Positions 28,630 through 39,568 of a stretch of 64,000 nt of DNA are shown in pieces (positions within the stretch are counted from its first letter, which is position 1; every line of letters starts with the position of its first letter). Origin of the DNA: Vibrio pacinii DSM 19139 (GTDB lineage Bacteria; Pseudomonadota; Gammaproteobacteria; Enterobacterales; Vibrionaceae); contig NZ_JONH01000001.1 of assembly GCF_000711795.1 (NCBI RefSeq), positions 310,001 to 374,000 on the forward strand, written 5' to 3'. The notes beneath the pieces are model-generated. The model did no database searches and had not been told where the DNA came from. It saw nothing but the letters and a program-made list of their open reading frames with translations. Both the position numbers and the translations under genes were made by a program.

Positions 28630-29574
28630 TTAAAGTTTACGTAATCCGGCTAATGCTTGCTCTAGCTTTGGCTCCATTGGGGCATTGATCTCCATCCACT
28701 CATCATTCGATGGGTGTTGAAACTTAATATTAGCCGCATGAAGGAACAAACGGTCTAAACCAACTTTACTGGTGTACGCATCGAAACGTCGGTCCCCGTA
28801 ACGATCATCCCACGCAATCGGATGACCTGCATATTGGCTATGGACACGAATCTGGTGCGTTCTGCCTGTAATTGGACTCGCTTGAACGAGCGTCGCTTGA
28901 GCAAATTTTTCAAGGATCTTGAAGCGTGTTTCCGACGCTTTACCATTAGGGTGGACTCGCACAATACTGTTCACTTCATGTTTTAGTAATGGCGCATTGA
29001 CGACTTTACAACTGCTTTTCCATTCGCCCATAACCAGTGCAAAGTAGAATTTCTTGACTGTTTTCTCGCGAAATTGAGCTTGCAGATGACGAAGCGCCGA
29101 ACGTTTTTTTGCAACCAGCAAAATGCCAGAAGTATCGCGATCAATACGATGCACAAGTTCTAAAAACCGAGCTTCAGGACGCAATGCTCGCAGTGCCTCT
29201 ATCGCGCCAAACTTCAGTCCACTTCCTCCGTGCACCGCGGTACCAGACGGCTTGTTAAGAATGAGCATGTGATCATCTTCATGAATGATCATATGCTCAA
29301 GCTCTGCCACCTTATTAAGCTTAGTGCTCGGAGCAACCTCATCGGCTTGTTCCTCAATCGTCACCGGTGGAATTCTGACCAAATCGCCCGCTTTGAGTTT
29401 GTACTCAGCTTTAACGCGTTTTTTGTTGACGCGAACCTCACCTTTGCGCACGATTCGGTAAACCATGCTTTTGGGGATACTTTTCAATTGGTTGCGTAGG
29501 AAGTTATCAATACGCTGACCCGCCATATCATCGTCAATATCGACGAACTGGACTTTCGTTCTAATTTCACTCAT
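28630..29574 (-). CDS. rluC: 23S rRNA pseudouridine synthase C
   Basis: 314 residues. An S4 RNA-binding domain (about 15-75, RIDNFLRNQLKSIPKSMVY...GEVRVNKKRV) precedes the pseudouridine synthase domain, with the catalytic aspartate in HRIDRDTSGILL and the GRTHQIRVH motif. RluC modifies U955, U2504 and U2580 of E. coli 23S rRNA. It is divergent from rne, the standard position. Confidence 0.95.
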   Translation of the reverse strand: MSEIRTKVQFVDIDDDMAGQRIDNFLRNQLKSIPKSMVYRIVRKGEVRVNKKRVKAEYKLKAGDLVRIPPVTIEEQADEVAPSTKLNKVAELEHMIIHEDDHMLILNKPSGTAVHGGSGLKFGAIEALRALRPEARFLELVHRIDRDTSGILLVAKKRSALRHLQAQFREKTVKKFYFALVMGEWKSSCKVVNAPLLKHEVNSIVRVHPNGKASETRFKILEKFAQATLVQASPITGRTHQIRVHSQYAGHPIAWDDRYGDRRFDAYTSKVGLDRLFLHAANIKFQHPSNDEWMEINAPMEPKLEQALAGLRKL

Positions 29575-29784
29575 GGGTTTATTCTAACACTCAAAGTTGC
29601 GCAAAATCACATTTTCTACGCAACATATTGGAAAATTGGCGGACTAAGAATGGCTTGCAAATCCGCTACGAACAGAAATTCATCAATTTTCTTACAAATA
29701 TCAAGATGAAGCCCGATTAACTCGAAAAAACAGTTGCTTATAAATGATAAAAACGAATTTTTTAGCGTTTTATTATAAAGCAGA

Positions 29785-29813
29785 TTGCTGAGTTTAGTGG
29801 GTACTGCTATAGT
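29785..29813 (+). promoter_or_regulatory. Probable rne promoter
   Basis: TTGCTG, 17 bases, TATAGT: a good sigma70 match. Transcription from about 29820 would give a leader near 330 bases, close to the long leader known for E. coli rne. Confidence 0.6.
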
Positions 29814-29819
29814 TCACAC

Positions 29820-30148
29820 CTGCAAACTATGATTTGGTTGCATTTTAAACAAACCAACTCATATTTGAGCAAAAAATCGAGTAGCCCGTTAATCTACCAA
29901 AATGCAGCACACGGCGTAAGACATTTTTGGAATTAACACCTTATCGTCCTACTCATCACTCATCATGTTGAGTGTTTTAACGCCACAAATGTGGCTCACA
30001 AGCTGTACGAGAAATGCTTGTGAGACTGACGTGCCCGAGAGCATCCCTCCAGCCGGGAGGCTGCACTGATTAAGCCATGGGATCAGGCACCGTGATAGTG
30101 ATAGCAACGATAAGAACACAAAACGAAGAATGACAACGAGATCTATCA
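29820..30148 (+). promoter_or_regulatory. rne 5' untranslated leader with stem-loops
   Basis: About 329 bases before the rne ATG contain three clean stem-loops: CACTCA/TGAGTG (29957-29974), CTCACAAGC/GCTTGTGAG (29995-30024) and CCTCC/GGAGG extended by GCA/TGC (30041-30064). In E. coli the rne leader folds into hairpins that RNase E senses to cut its own message when in excess; the same feedback is likely here. The rest of the rluC-rne gap (29575-29784) shows nothing else I can name. Confidence 0.6.
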
Positions 30149-33100
30149 ATGAAAAGAATGTTAATTAACGCAACTCAAAAAGAAGAGTTGCGTGTTGCTT
30201 TGGTTGATGGTCAGCGCTTGTACGATTTGGATATCGAAAGCCCTGGACATGAATCAAAAAAAGCAAATATCTACAAAGGACGTATCACACGCATCGAACC
30301 AAGCCTTGAAGCGGCTTTCGTTGACTACGGTGCAGAAAGACACGGTTTCCTCCCTCTAAAAGAAATTGCCCGCGAATATTTCCCTGAAGGTTACACTTAT
30401 CAAGGTCGTCCAAGCATTAAAGAAGTGCTTAAAGAAGGCCAAGAAGTAATCGTACAAGTCGAAAAAGAAGAACGTGGCAGCAAGGGCGCAGCTCTTACTA
30501 CTTTCGTTTCTCTTGCAGGTAGCTATCTTGTTCTGATGCCAAATAACCCTCGAGCTGGCGGTATTTCTCGCCGTATCGAAGGCGATGAACGTACTCAACT
30601 CAAAGCAGCATTGAGCACTCTGGAACTGCCGCAAGGCATGGGCCTGATTGTACGTACTGCTGGTGTGGGTAAAAGCGCTGAAGAACTTGAATGGGATCTT
30701 AACGTGTTGCTTAACCATTGGGGCGCGATTAAACAAGCCTCCGATACCAATGCAGCACCTTTCTTAATCCACCAAGAAAGTAACGTTATTGTTCGCGCTA
30801 TTCGTGATTATTTACGTCGCGATATTGGCGAAATCCTGATCGATAGCAACACGATTTATGAACGTGCGCTTGAGCATATTCGTCTAATTCGCCCTGACTT
30901 CGTGAGTCGAGTGAAGAAATACGATGGCGAAGTACCACTATTTAGCCACTACCAAATCGAAAGCCAAATCGAGTCGGCTTTCCAACGCGAAGTGCGCTTG
31001 CCTTCTGGCGGTTCAATAGTTATTGACCCAACGGAAGCCTTAACCTCTATTGATATCAACTCTGCTCGTGCAACAAAAGGCGGTGATATCGAAGAGACAG
31101 CATTAAACACAAACCTTGAAGCCGCAGAAGAAATTGCTCGTCAGCTTCGCCTTCGTGACTTAGGTGGTCTTGTTGTTATCGATTTCATCGATATGACACC
31201 CGTCCGTCACCAACGTGAAGTTGAAAACCGTCTTCGCGACTCAGTAAGAATGGACCGCGCTCGTGTTCAAATTGGCCGAATTTCTCGTTTTGGTCTACTT
31301 GAAATGTCACGTCAACGCCTTAGTCCATCACTGGCAGAAGCGAGTCATCATATCTGTCCGCGCTGTACCGGTACCGGTGTAGTTCGCGACAATGAATCAC
31401 TGGCTCTGTCTGTACTTCGTCTTATCGAAGAAGAAGCACTCAAAGACAACACAACCCAAGTATTGGCGGTTGTTCCTGTCCCTATCGCTTCTTACTTACT
31501 TAACGAAAAACGCCGTTCAGTTAACCATATTGAACGCATTCAAGAAGTTAAGATTACCGTTGTTCCAAACTCTGACATGGAAACACCGCATTTTGATGTG
31601 GTCCGTGTTCGTGATGGCGAAGAGTTCGATCTTCTCTCTTATCTTCTACCGCAAAAGATTGATGCGATGAAGGAAGCGGAAGGTAAAGAGCCAGTTGAAA
31701 GCGAAGCGAGACCAAAGCGTCTGGAAGAACCAGCGTTAAAAGGTTTTGCCTCGCCAAGTCAATCTGCTCCTGCGCCAACAGCGATAGCGCCAAAAGCACC
31801 AGAAAAAGCGCCAGAGAAAAAAGCGGCGACTGTTGCAGAGCAAGAATCACAGCCAGGCCTAGTAACACGCTTTTTGAAAGCGTTAGGCGGCTTCTTGTCT
31901 GGCTCTGCCAAAGAAGAAGAGAAACAGCCGGAAGAACAGCAACCTAAAGAAAAAGAAGAACGTCGCGAAGGTAACCGCAACAATCGCAATCGCCGTCCTC
32001 GTAACGATAATCGTCGTCGTAACAACCGCGATACTCGCAACGAAAAACCGGATGAGAAACGCGACAACAAGCGTAAAACGTCGCCTCGCGACGACACACA
32101 AGATGAAGTGAAAGGTAACGACCGCAAACAGCAAAACCGTAAGCCGAAGCAAGAACCACGCAATAAGCGTGATGATGCCAAAGCAAGCAAAGTCGCTGAA
32201 GAAGGTCTGAAACTTGCCACCGACGCTCAACAAAGTGACCAACCTGAAGTACGCAAAGAGCGTGTTGAAGAGAAAACGGTCAAAATTAAAGAGCGTCGCC
32301 AACGTCGTAAGATGACGAAGCAAGTTCGAGTTAAAGATCAGGTAGCGCAAGCTGAATCAGAGCAAAAAGCGAAACAAATCGCAGTTGAAGCAAAAGCGGA
32401 TACTGTTGAAGAGAAAACGCTAGCAGCACAAGATGCTGAATCAGAAGAGCAACCTAAACAACGTCGTAACCGTCGCTCACCACGTCATCTGCGTGCAAGT
32501 GGCCAGCGACGCCGTCGCGGACGCGATCGCCGCCCTAACCCATTCCGCCTTCGCAAAGGTGGTGTTGCTTCTCCTGAGATGGCAATGGGTAAAGTGATGC
32601 CAAGTTACGGTATTACCAAACCAGCGCCAAAGCAGAAGCCAAAAACTGAGCCTGTAGTTGCAGCCGATAACGCTGAAATGACGAGCCCAACGTTAGGTGG
32701 ATTCGCGTGCCCTGAAATGGCAATGGGTAAAGTTATTGTTCGCCGTGAAGACACGATTGTTGAGCCAGTAGTTGATACTGCGCCAATCACTCCAATCGTT
32801 GAAGCTCCGGTTGAAGCCGTTGAAACAACTGAACCTGTGGTCGAAACCGTACAAGCTGCGATTGAAACCGTACAGCCAGTAGTAGAAGCAGTGACAGTAG
32901 AAACAACGGTAGAAACAGAGCAAGCTTCTGTTGAAATTGAGCCAGTGCAAGCCGAAACGAAAGTTGAAGTTAGCAAGCCTGAGAAAACAGAAATTGTACT
33001 ACCACCGAACCTTAAAGGTCACGCTTCAGCACCGATGGCGAAAGCCTCAGGTAACACTGAAGTCAAAGAGGTCACTGTTGTGGCAGCACCGCTTAAAGGT

Positions 33101-33181
33101 GAGCGTTACGACGCTCGTGGTGCAGGTAGTCAAGTTGCGCGTAGTCAAGCGGGCGCAGCAATGACCAAACCTCAGTACTAA
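30149..33181 (+). CDS. rne: Ribonuclease E
   Basis: 1010 residues. The catalytic half (about 1-510) starts [20 protein letters not shown], holds an S1 domain ([24 protein letters not shown]), metal-binding aspartates in SIDINSARA and VIDFIDMTP, and the zinc-link CPRCTGTG. The rest is a low-complexity scaffold: a basic arginine and asparagine-rich stretch about 600-720, a second arginine-rich patch ([20 protein letters not shown]) near 775-795, then a valine and glutamate-rich tail. RNase E cuts mRNA and processes rRNA and tRNA; its tail assembles the degradosome. Short related motifs recur at 804-816, 850-862 and 956-964. Confidence 0.97.
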   Translation: MKRMLINATQKEELRVALVDGQRLYDLDIESPGHESKKANIYKGRITRIEPSLEAAFVDYGAERHGFLPLKEIAREYFPEGYTYQGRPSIKEVLKEGQEVIVQVEKEERGSKGAALTTFVSLAGSYLVLMPNNPRAGGISRRIEGDERTQLKAALSTLELPQGMGLIVRTAGVGKSAEELEWDLNVLLNHWGAIKQASDTNAAPFLIHQESNVIVRAIRDYLRRDIGEILIDSNTIYERALEHIRLIRPDFVSRVKKYDGEVPLFSHYQIESQIESAFQREVRLPSGGSIVIDPTEALTSIDINSARATKGGDIEETALNTNLEAAEEIARQLRLRDLGGLVVIDFIDMTPVRHQREVENRLRDSVRMDRARVQIGRISRFGLLEMSRQRLSPSLAEASHHICPRCTGTGVVRDNESLALSVLRLIEEEALKDNTTQVLAVVPVPIASYLLNEKRRSVNHIERIQEVKITVVPNSDMETPHFDVVRVRDGEEFDLLSYLLPQKIDAMKEAEGKEPVESEARPKRLEEPALKGFASPSQSAPAPTAIAPKAPEKAPEKKAATVAEQESQPGLVTRFLKALGGFLSGSAKEEEKQPEEQQPKEKEERREGNRNNRNRRPRNDNRRRNNRDTRNEKPDEKRDNKRKTSPRDDTQDEVKGNDRKQQNRKPKQEPRNKRDDAKASKVAEEGLKLATDAQQSDQPEVRKERVEEKTVKIKERRQRRKMTKQVRVKDQVAQAESEQKAKQIAVEAKADTVEEKTLAAQDAESEEQPKQRRNRRSPRHLRASGQRRRRGRDRRPNPFRLRKGGVASPEMAMGKVMPSYGITKPAPKQKPKTEPVVAADNAEMTSPTLGGFACPEMAMGKVIVRREDTIVEPVVDTAPITPIVEAPVEAVETTEPVVETVQAAIETVQPVVEAVTVETTVETEQASVEIEPVQAETKVEVSKPEKTEIVLPPNLKGHASAPMAKASGNTEVKEVTVVAAPLKGERYDARGAGSQVARSQAGAAMTKPQY

Positions 33182-33201
33182 ATCTCTGAGTAAACCCGAT
33201 T

Positions 33202-33233
33202 AAACAGCCTCTTAAACAAGAGGCTGTTTTTTT
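33202..33233 (+). terminator. Terminator after rne
   Basis: AAACAGCCTCTT pairs with AAGAGGCTGTTT around AAAC, then a T run. Starts 20 bases after the stop codon. Confidence 0.95.
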
Positions 33234-33490
33234 ATTTGTCACACCACTATTACCCATTCCAATCACAGCGTCTATTGCCGACAAAGCTTATATAAAGTGC
33301 GACATCTATTTGTCACAAATATTGCTCAAACTTTGTATCAATCTTGAACTTAATCACACTTTTCTGTAGCATGCGCCCACTCGATCTGAATTGTTTTATT
33401 GCTCACCTGCTCTTTTACATTGCACTTTTACCCAGTGGCAACAAGTTGCAATTCAGAATACTTCTAAACACTTAGCCAAACTGAGTAAAT
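33234..33490 (+). promoter_or_regulatory. SulP transporter gene promoter region
   Basis: The rne to SulP gap is 309 bases including the terminator. TTGAAC (33344-33349), 17 bases, TAGCAT (33367-33372) is a plausible promoter with a leader of about 110 bases. No operator or other gene was recognised. Confidence 0.4.
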
Positions 33491-35050
33491 ATGTTCGAAT
33501 TTCCTCAATTTTCTAAACACTCTGTAAAGAATGATGCTTTATCAGGCCTAACCGTTGCCCTCGCTTTGGTTCCTGAAGCTGTTGCTTTTGCCTTCGTTGC
33601 TGGTGTTGACCCTATGGTCGGCCTCTACGCCGCTTTTATCGTCGGCCTTATCACCTCTATTTTTGGTGGCCGTCCAGGCATGATCTCTGGTGCGACTGGC
33701 GCGATGGCTGTCGTCATGGTGTCACTGGTTGCCACGCATGGTGTGCAATACCTGTTCGCCGCCGTTATGTTTGCAGGTATCCTTCAGGTTGCTGCAGGCT
33801 TATTCAAACTTGGTAAATTCATCCGTATCGTTCCTCACCCAGTGATGATCGGTTTTGTTAATGGTTTGGCCATCGTTATCTTTTTGGCTCAGCTTGGCCA
33901 ATTCAAAGCGCCAGACATCAACGGCCTGTTAACTTGGTTACCACAAGATCAAATGATTCTGATGCTCGGCTTAGTCGCTTTGACCATGGCAATCATTCAT
34001 TTCTTACCTAAGTTCACCACGGCAATACCGTCATCATTGGCTGCGATTGTCACTGTGACGGCACTGGTTGTTGGCTTAGATCTGGAAACTCGCACTGTGG
34101 TTGACTTCTTGCGTGCCATGTCAGGAGATGAAGCGGCAACGCTTGCAGGTTCACTACCAACGTTCTCAATTCCAATGGTGCCATTTACGTTAGAAACGCT
34201 ACAAATTATTCTGCCATATGCGATCATTCTTGCCGCTATCGGCCTGATTGAATCACTACTGACGTTGACTGTACTTGATGAAATGACCAATAGTCGTGGC
34301 CAATCTAACCGTGAGTGTATCGGTCAGGGTATGGCAAACATGACCTGTTCAGTGTTCGGTGCCATGGGTGGTTGTGCGATGATTGGCCAATCGATGATCA
34401 ATGTAAACTCTGGTGGCCGTGGTCGTCTATCTGGTATCGTTGCTGCATTAGCGCTACTGTTCTTCATCTTGTTTGCATCATCTCTTATTGAAATGATCCC
34501 ACTTGCAGCGCTAGTAGGTGTGATGTTTATGGTGGTGATCGGTACCTTTGAGTGGGCAACCTTTAAACTGGCACGTCGCGTACCAAAACAAGATTTTTTC
34601 GTTATCATTCTTGTTACTGTGGTTACGGTCCTGACCGATCTTGCCATCGCCGTCTTTGTCGGTGTGATAGTGTCAGCACTGATGTTTGCTTGGCAACATG
34701 CTAAGCATATCTACGCCGATACGCACATTAACCAAGAAGGCTCGAAAGAGTATAAAATCCACGGCCCTGTTTTCTTCGGTTCAGTGGCAAACTTCCTCGA
34801 AATCTTTGATGCGCACGGCGACCCCGCAGACGTTATTGTTGACTTCGCTGACTCGCGCGTGACCGATCACTCGGCTATAGAAGCGATTGAGACATTGGCT
34901 GAACGTTACACAGCGCAAGGTAAAACGTTGCATTTACGTCACTTGAGCCAAGACTGTCGTAAGCTACTCGATAAAGCTGGCAGCTTAGTCGAGATCAACG
35001 TGAAAGAAGATCCAAGTTACAAGGTTGCCACTGACGTACTAGCAGGCTAA
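33491..35050 (+). CDS. SulP-family anion transporter with STAS domain
   Basis: 519 residues. About 12-14 membrane segments fill residues 15-405, starting [22 protein letters not shown], with the [16 protein letters not shown] and [33 protein letters not shown] regions (the latter near 275-305) that form the anion path of SLC26/SulP proteins. A cytoplasmic STAS domain follows (about 415-510, [16 protein letters not shown]). Substrates in the family include sulfate, bicarbonate and dicarboxylates; the sequence alone does not decide which. The gene is a single unit with its own promoter and terminator. Confidence 0.88.
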   Translation: MFEFPQFSKHSVKNDALSGLTVALALVPEAVAFAFVAGVDPMVGLYAAFIVGLITSIFGGRPGMISGATGAMAVVMVSLVATHGVQYLFAAVMFAGILQVAAGLFKLGKFIRIVPHPVMIGFVNGLAIVIFLAQLGQFKAPDINGLLTWLPQDQMILMLGLVALTMAIIHFLPKFTTAIPSSLAAIVTVTALVVGLDLETRTVVDFLRAMSGDEAATLAGSLPTFSIPMVPFTLETLQIILPYAIILAAIGLIESLLTLTVLDEMTNSRGQSNRECIGQGMANMTCSVFGAMGGCAMIGQSMINVNSGGRGRLSGIVAALALLFFILFASSLIEMIPLAALVGVMFMVVIGTFEWATFKLARRVPKQDFFVIILVTVVTVLTDLAIAVFVGVIVSALMFAWQHAKHIYADTHINQEGSKEYKIHGPVFFGSVANFLEIFDAHGDPADVIVDFADSRVTDHSAIEAIETLAERYTAQGKTLHLRHLSQDCRKLLDKAGSLVEINVKEDPSYKVATDVLAG

Positions 35051-35062
35051 CCACTAGACCTA

Positions 35063-35092
35063 AAAAAGGGCTTCCAGTTGGAAGCCCTTTTT
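35063..35092. terminator. Bidirectional terminator between SulP gene and rnd
   Basis: AAAAAGGGCTTCC and GGAAGCCCTTTTT pair around AGTT; A and T runs on the two sides suit both convergent genes. Confidence 0.93.
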
Positions 35093-35110
35093 GTATCAAG
35101 TTACCGTCGC

Positions 35111-36226
35111 TTAAAGCAATTTATTAAGCTTGTTACCAAAGAGTTCAAGACGCCAACCTTGCATCACATCAGGCAGTTTCGCTGGATTACGTTCTTGTTT
35201 CCATACCCAGCTGATGAACTGATTAAGCTGTTTCTTTGACGCTAAAAACTCGGTCGCCAATCCACTGGTTTGAGAAGCTTTCTTCACTTCATCTTTAAGG
35301 ATTTTGAACGTCTGTTTATAACCTTGAGCATCCATCAGGCGCTCTATTGGCTCTGGGTAGTCATCGGCCGTTGTCATCTTAGCTGATTTAACTAATGAGA
35401 TTAGACGTGCACTATGACGCTGCACAGCGCGCATATCCATCCCCTCTTGCTCCATCAATTGGCGACTTTGAACGCCTTTTCGAGCAATGGTCAGCAAATC
35501 GTTTTCTTTAAAGACAAAGTTGAGCGCTAAATCGCGGCGAATCGCTTCGGTTAGCCGCCAAGTTGCTAATGGCTTCAACACCGCTAACTCACTCGGCTTT
35601 AACTGCCACGCCCCTTTGATATCGAGATAAGCCATCTCTGGATTCGGGTTCTTAATACGCTTACTGGCGAGTAAGTCGCTTTCTTGCTGGACCGCTTGCC
35701 ACCAGCCTGCTTGGGTAATTTTCTCAAACAGTTGTTGATATAGTGGCTCAAGGTAGTAGACGTCAGCGGCTGCATACTCTAATTGCTTCTGGGTTAGAGG
35801 TCTGGCAAGCCAATCCGTTCGAGACTCGCTTTTATCAAGGTCAACGTTTAAGTACTCGGCGACTAGTGCGGCAAAGCCTGTCGATAAGCCATGGCCTAAG
35901 AAAGCAGCCATCAATTGAGTGTCTACCATTGGGTATGGCAAACAGCCAAAGCTATTGTGAAACACTTCCAAATCTTCCCCACACGCATGGAGAACTTTCA
36001 ACACAGAGGTATCTTGCAACAGTTGAATAAAAGCGCTCATATCATCGATAACAGTCGGATCTATCAAGGATAGCTCTTGACCATCAAACAGCTGTATTAA
36101 GCCTAATTGCGGATAATAAGTGCGGGTACGGACAAACTCGGTATCTAGCATCACGACATCAGCTTCGCGTGCACGATTAATCACGATGTCGAGGTGTTCG
36201 GATTTGGTAATAATCTGATATTTCAC
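35111..36226 (-). CDS. rnd: Ribonuclease D
   Basis: 371 residues from the GTG at 36226, preceded by GAGAAG. The alternative ATG at 36289 lies in the fadD terminator and is rejected. The DEDD exonuclease motifs are MLDTEFVRTRTYYPQ (Exo I), the HACGEDLEVF segment (Exo II) and LEYAAADVYYLEPLY (Exo III, DEDDy type). HRDC domains fill the C-terminal half. RNase D trims tRNA 3' ends. fadD followed by rnd on the same strand is the usual gammaproteobacterial order. Confidence 0.94.
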   Translation of the reverse strand: MKYQIITKSEHLDIVINRAREADVVMLDTEFVRTRTYYPQLGLIQLFDGQELSLIDPTVIDDMSAFIQLLQDTSVLKVLHACGEDLEVFHNSFGCLPYPMVDTQLMAAFLGHGLSTGFAALVAEYLNVDLDKSESRTDWLARPLTQKQLEYAAADVYYLEPLYQQLFEKITQAGWWQAVQQESDLLASKRIKNPNPEMAYLDIKGAWQLKPSELAVLKPLATWRLTEAIRRDLALNFVFKENDLLTIARKGVQSRQLMEQEGMDMRAVQRHSARLISLVKSAKMTTADDYPEPIERLMDAQGYKQTFKILKDEVKKASQTSGLATEFLASKKQLNQFISWVWKQERNPAKLPDVMQGWRLELFGNKLNKLL

Positions 36227-36261
36227 TAACTTCTCACTATTAGCGGTCTTTGGCGGCGAAC

Positions 36262-36290
36262 AAAAAATGCCGACTACATGAGTCGGCATT
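36262..36290 (-). terminator. Terminator after fadD
   Basis: AATGCCGACT pairs with AGTCGGCATT around a 5-base loop, followed on the minus strand by TTTTTTG. It lies between fadD and the rnd start, so rnd needs its own promoter or read-through. Confidence 0.9.
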
Positions 36291-36327
36291 CTACCATCAA
36301 ACAGATTATCTTGCTCAGGTAACTGAG

Positions 36328-38022
36328 TTACTCTTGGGAAGATTGAGCAAGCTTAGCATCGTTTTCTTCACGCAGTACGCGGCGTAGAATCTTACCCACA
36401 TTGGTTTTTGGTAAGTCTTCTCTGAACTCAACTAATTTCGGTATTTTATAACCGGTTAAATGCTGACGACAGTGCGCAATGATCTCTTCTTTGGTTAAAC
36501 TCGGATCGCGCTTGACCACATAAACTTTAACCAATTCGCCTGAGACCTCATGAGGCTGACCAATCGCCGCAACTTCAAGCACTTTGCCATGTAGAGCGAT
36601 CACATCTTCTATCTCATTTGGATAAACATTGAAGCCAGAGACAAGAATCATGTCCTTTTTGCGGTCGACGATGTACAGCAACCCTTCGTCATCGAATTTA
36701 ACGATATCGCCAGTAGACAACCAACCTTCAGTATTGATCACTTCCTTAGTCGCTTCAGGGCGCTGCCAGTAACCTTGCATCACTTGAGGACCACGGACTT
36801 GCAACTCACCCACTTCTGTCATCGCCAGCGGATTACCTTCATCATCGACAATACGCACTTCTGTTGATGGCACTGGCAAACCAATCGCGCCAGTGTAGTC
36901 GACAAGATCGTAAGGGTTGCCAGCAACTAATGGCGAACACTCTGTCAGACCATAGCCTTCTAGTAAGTGAATACCTGTGGTTTTCTTCCACTGCTCTGCA
37001 ACTGCTCGCTGAACCGCCATACCGCCACCTACCGCTAGCTTGAGTTTGCTAAAGTTAAGTTCATGGAAGTCTTCGTTGTTGACCAAGGCATTAAATAGCG
37101 TGTTGACACCAGTAATCGCGGTAAACGGATATTTCTGTAGCTCTTTAACAAAACCTGGGATATCACGTGGGTTGGTGATCAGTAGGTTTTGTCCACCCAT
37201 TTCAATAAACAGTAAGCAGTTCACCGTTAGTGCAAACACGTGATAAAGCGGCAGTGCCGTCACAACCAGTTCACGTCCTTCAGACAACACCGGACCATAA
37301 GCGCCTTTAGCCTGTAAAACGTTCGCAATCATATTACGGTGAGTAAGAATCGCTCCCTTGGCAACGCCGGTCGTTCCGCCAGTATATTGTAGGAAAGCGA
37401 TATCTTCGCCCGACATAAACGGCTTAACGTACTGGAGACGACGACCTTTATGCAGCGCCTGACGCATTGAGATTGCACCCGGCAAGTCATATTTTGGCAC
37501 CATGCCTTTGACGTACTTAACCACGAAATCGACTAACGTACCTTTCGCTCGGGGTAACATTTGACCAAGACTGGTCAGGACAACATGTTTAACGGGTGTT
37601 TTATCAACGATTTGCTCTAACGTATTGGCAAAGTTTGATACGATCACTATAGTCGTTGCCCCCGCATCATTAAGCTGATGTTCTAGCTCTCGAGGCGTAT
37701 AAAGTGGGTTGACATTGACCGCGATCAGGCCAGCGCGCAGCACACCAAACAGCGCCACTGGGTACTGGAGCAGGTTGGGCATCATCAAGGCAACACGGTC
37801 ACCTTTCTTTAATTTAAGATCATTTTGCAAGTAGGCTGCAAAGGCACGGCTGCGCTCTTCTAACTTACGGAAAGTCATTACCGAGCCCATATTCATAAAT
37901 GCAGGCTGGTCAGCGAACTTTTGTACTGACTGTTCAAACATCTCGACTAAAGATGGGTATTGATCTGGGTTGATGTGCTCTGGCACATCACTTGGATAAC
38001 GCGATAACCAAGGTTTATCCAC
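36328..38022 (-). CDS. fadD: Long-chain fatty acid-CoA ligase
   Basis: 564 residues from the GTG at 38022, with GGAG 7 bases before it; homologues begin at MDKPW as here. The AMP-binding signature [12 protein letters not shown], the [10 protein letters not shown] motif, the [12 protein letters not shown] segment and the FACS motif near [20 protein letters not shown] are present. FadD activates imported fatty acids for beta-oxidation. It follows the alpha/beta hydrolase gene by 112 bases and is normally FadR-controlled, though I see no good FadR site directly upstream. Confidence 0.95.
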   Translation of the reverse strand: MDKPWLSRYPSDVPEHINPDQYPSLVEMFEQSVQKFADQPAFMNMGSVMTFRKLEERSRAFAAYLQNDLKLKKGDRVALMMPNLLQYPVALFGVLRAGLIAVNVNPLYTPRELEHQLNDAGATTIVIVSNFANTLEQIVDKTPVKHVVLTSLGQMLPRAKGTLVDFVVKYVKGMVPKYDLPGAISMRQALHKGRRLQYVKPFMSGEDIAFLQYTGGTTGVAKGAILTHRNMIANVLQAKGAYGPVLSEGRELVVTALPLYHVFALTVNCLLFIEMGGQNLLITNPRDIPGFVKELQKYPFTAITGVNTLFNALVNNEDFHELNFSKLKLAVGGGMAVQRAVAEQWKKTTGIHLLEGYGLTECSPLVAGNPYDLVDYTGAIGLPVPSTEVRIVDDEGNPLAMTEVGELQVRGPQVMQGYWQRPEATKEVINTEGWLSTGDIVKFDDEGLLYIVDRKKDMILVSGFNVYPNEIEDVIALHGKVLEVAAIGQPHEVSGELVKVYVVKRDPSLTKEEIIAHCRQHLTGYKIPKLVEFREDLPKTNVGKILRRVLREENDAKLAQSSQE

Positions 38023-38134
38023 GGTAAAACTCCTCGAAATTAACTGGCTGTCATCAATGTGAAAAGCTCTATTTTCAAACTCGACTATTACAGCACAGGG
38101 CGGCGGTTTGGGCACGAAACACTCAAACACTTGT

Positions 38135-38989
38135 TTAAATTTTGTTAACTAAGCCAAAAATTAGACTAGATACTCTAGAAGGAGATTGCAGATGACAATG
38201 ATGGCCGCCGTGAATCCACTCTATTTGCGTGGAGGCGCGAGCATCGATTGATATTGATTGCAAAGATTCAAAACCCTGCTCACCGAGAATAATCAATTGT
38301 GAGCACAAGACATGTTGACGAAAGGTGTCAGCGTGTTGGAATGACATTCGATACAGTGACTGACTTTGCAGCTTACTATCGTGCCGCCACTGCCAACCAG
38401 AATCACATTGACGTATACCGCGATACACAACAGGGGCAATTAAATCGCTGTCGATGTCATTCACTCTCGCTCGTCTTTGTATCGCTTGTTGCGGCGATGT
38501 TAAAGTGCGAACGGGTTTACGACGAATTCGTTGTCGGCTCAGTACCCCATCGCGTAGACGTGACACGCTTAAATGAGGTTCTTCGGCTAAAGGCCCATTT
38601 CCTTCTATCTGAACTAATCCGCTAATTTGCTCAGGAAAGGCGGCACTATAGCAACTTGCAATCAAAGCACCAAGAGAATGACCTACTAACACCAGTCTGT
38701 TTGGTGATAACTTAGCCAATAGTCGGTAAACATCATCTATATAGTCATGAAATGGGTAGAAATTGTGGCTATCTTTGTGGCTCGAAAGGCCGTGCCCAGG
38801 TAAATCGATTGCGCAAAGATGCAATGAGGGTTGAAGTGCATGTAACTCAGACATCACTGTCTCAAAACTGGCGGCGTTATCTAACCAACCATGGATGAAT
38901 AGCAACGAAACATCCGCGTTAGAGCTCTCGCCATATTCTATCGTTGCTATCTGCACGGCATCGATGCTGTGACATCTTTCTACCCGCAT
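38135..38989 (-). CDS. Alpha/beta fold hydrolase
   Basis: 284 residues. [12 protein letters not shown] supplies the oxyanion region, [12 protein letters not shown] the nucleophile serine, and [11 protein letters not shown] near the end the catalytic histidine. The substrate is unknown; relatives include esterases and the MhpC-like group. Its ATG overlaps the slp stop codon by one base (TAATG), so the two are translationally coupled, and it precedes fadD. A possible lipid-ester substrate would fit fadD but is only a guess. Confidence 0.8.
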   Translation of the reverse strand: MRVERCHSIDAVQIATIEYGESSNADVSLLFIHGWLDNAASFETVMSELHALQPSLHLCAIDLPGHGLSSHKDSHNFYPFHDYIDDVYRLLAKLSPNRLVLVGHSLGALIASCYSAAFPEQISGLVQIEGNGPLAEEPHLSVSRLRDGVLSRQRIRRKPVRTLTSPQQAIQRRARVNDIDSDLIAPVVYRGIRQCDSGWQWRHDSKLQSQSLYRMSFQHADTFRQHVLCSQLIILGEQGFESLQSISIDARASTQIEWIHGGHHCHLQSPSRVSSLIFGLVNKI

Positions 38990-39543
38990 TACTTCACTTC
39001 TTTGATCACTTTGCCATATCCGCTGCTAAAATTTGAGTCTCGACAGTAGAGACCAAAACAGGGATCTAAATAGCTGTTTATCTCATGAACTATAACCCGT
39101 TCTTCCACTCTCCAAAGATGGAGACCATTGACTTTCATCACTGGAAAGTCATATTGATACTCTCCAACCAAGCCTTTTTCGCGCCCTTTGCTCTCACCAA
39201 TCAGCGAGATGAGACGACCTTCTGACAAGGTAACAGGATCAGCAAAACCTTCAACATAGGCCACAAAACGCCCTTGCGGCTCTTGATTAATATCCGGCTT
39301 GCCCGCAGAACTTATTGGTAGGTTGACGACTTCAATTCGAGTTTTCTGCTCAAGGTTAGTCACTTTGGCAATGACACCACCCAAGCGCACTTGACTTGAT
39401 GAGTCAGGGTTCGCTTGCCAAGTTTGGTAGTCAGAGATGATATTAGGGTTATCTGATTTAAGGCTATCTGGAAGCGTACTGCAGGCACTGAGGGTAAACA
39501 GGCCCAAAAAGGCGATCAGTAGCTGGGATGTGTATTTATTCAT
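38989..39543 (-). CDS. slp: Slp-family outer membrane lipoprotein
   Basis: About 184 residues from the ATG at 39543 (MNKYTSQLLIAFLGLFTLSAC). The signal ends in the lipobox LSAC, so the mature protein is lipid-anchored, probably in the outer membrane. The remainder resembles Slp/YeaY: VRLGGVIAKVTNLEQKTRIEVV and GRFVAYVEGFADPVTLSEGRLISL. In E. coli Slp appears in starvation and acid stress; the molecular role is unknown. It overlaps the hydrolase gene by one base. Confidence 0.88.
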   Translation of the reverse strand: MNKYTSQLLIAFLGLFTLSACSTLPDSLKSDNPNIISDYQTWQANPDSSSQVRLGGVIAKVTNLEQKTRIEVVNLPISSAGKPDINQEPQGRFVAYVEGFADPVTLSEGRLISLIGESKGREKGLVGEYQYDFPVMKVNGLHLWRVEERVIVHEINSYLDPCFGLYCRDSNFSSGYGKVIKEVK

Positions 39544-39568
39544 CGAAAACTTAAACTTACGTAGCGGT

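Noticed and set aside
31759..32976. Several open frames opposite the rne tail
   Set aside because: Low-complexity antisense shadows of the biased codons in the RNase E tail; no ribosome sites or protein-like features.
38023..38134. FadR operator in front of fadD
   Set aside because: Only the half AACTGG matches; the other half does not.
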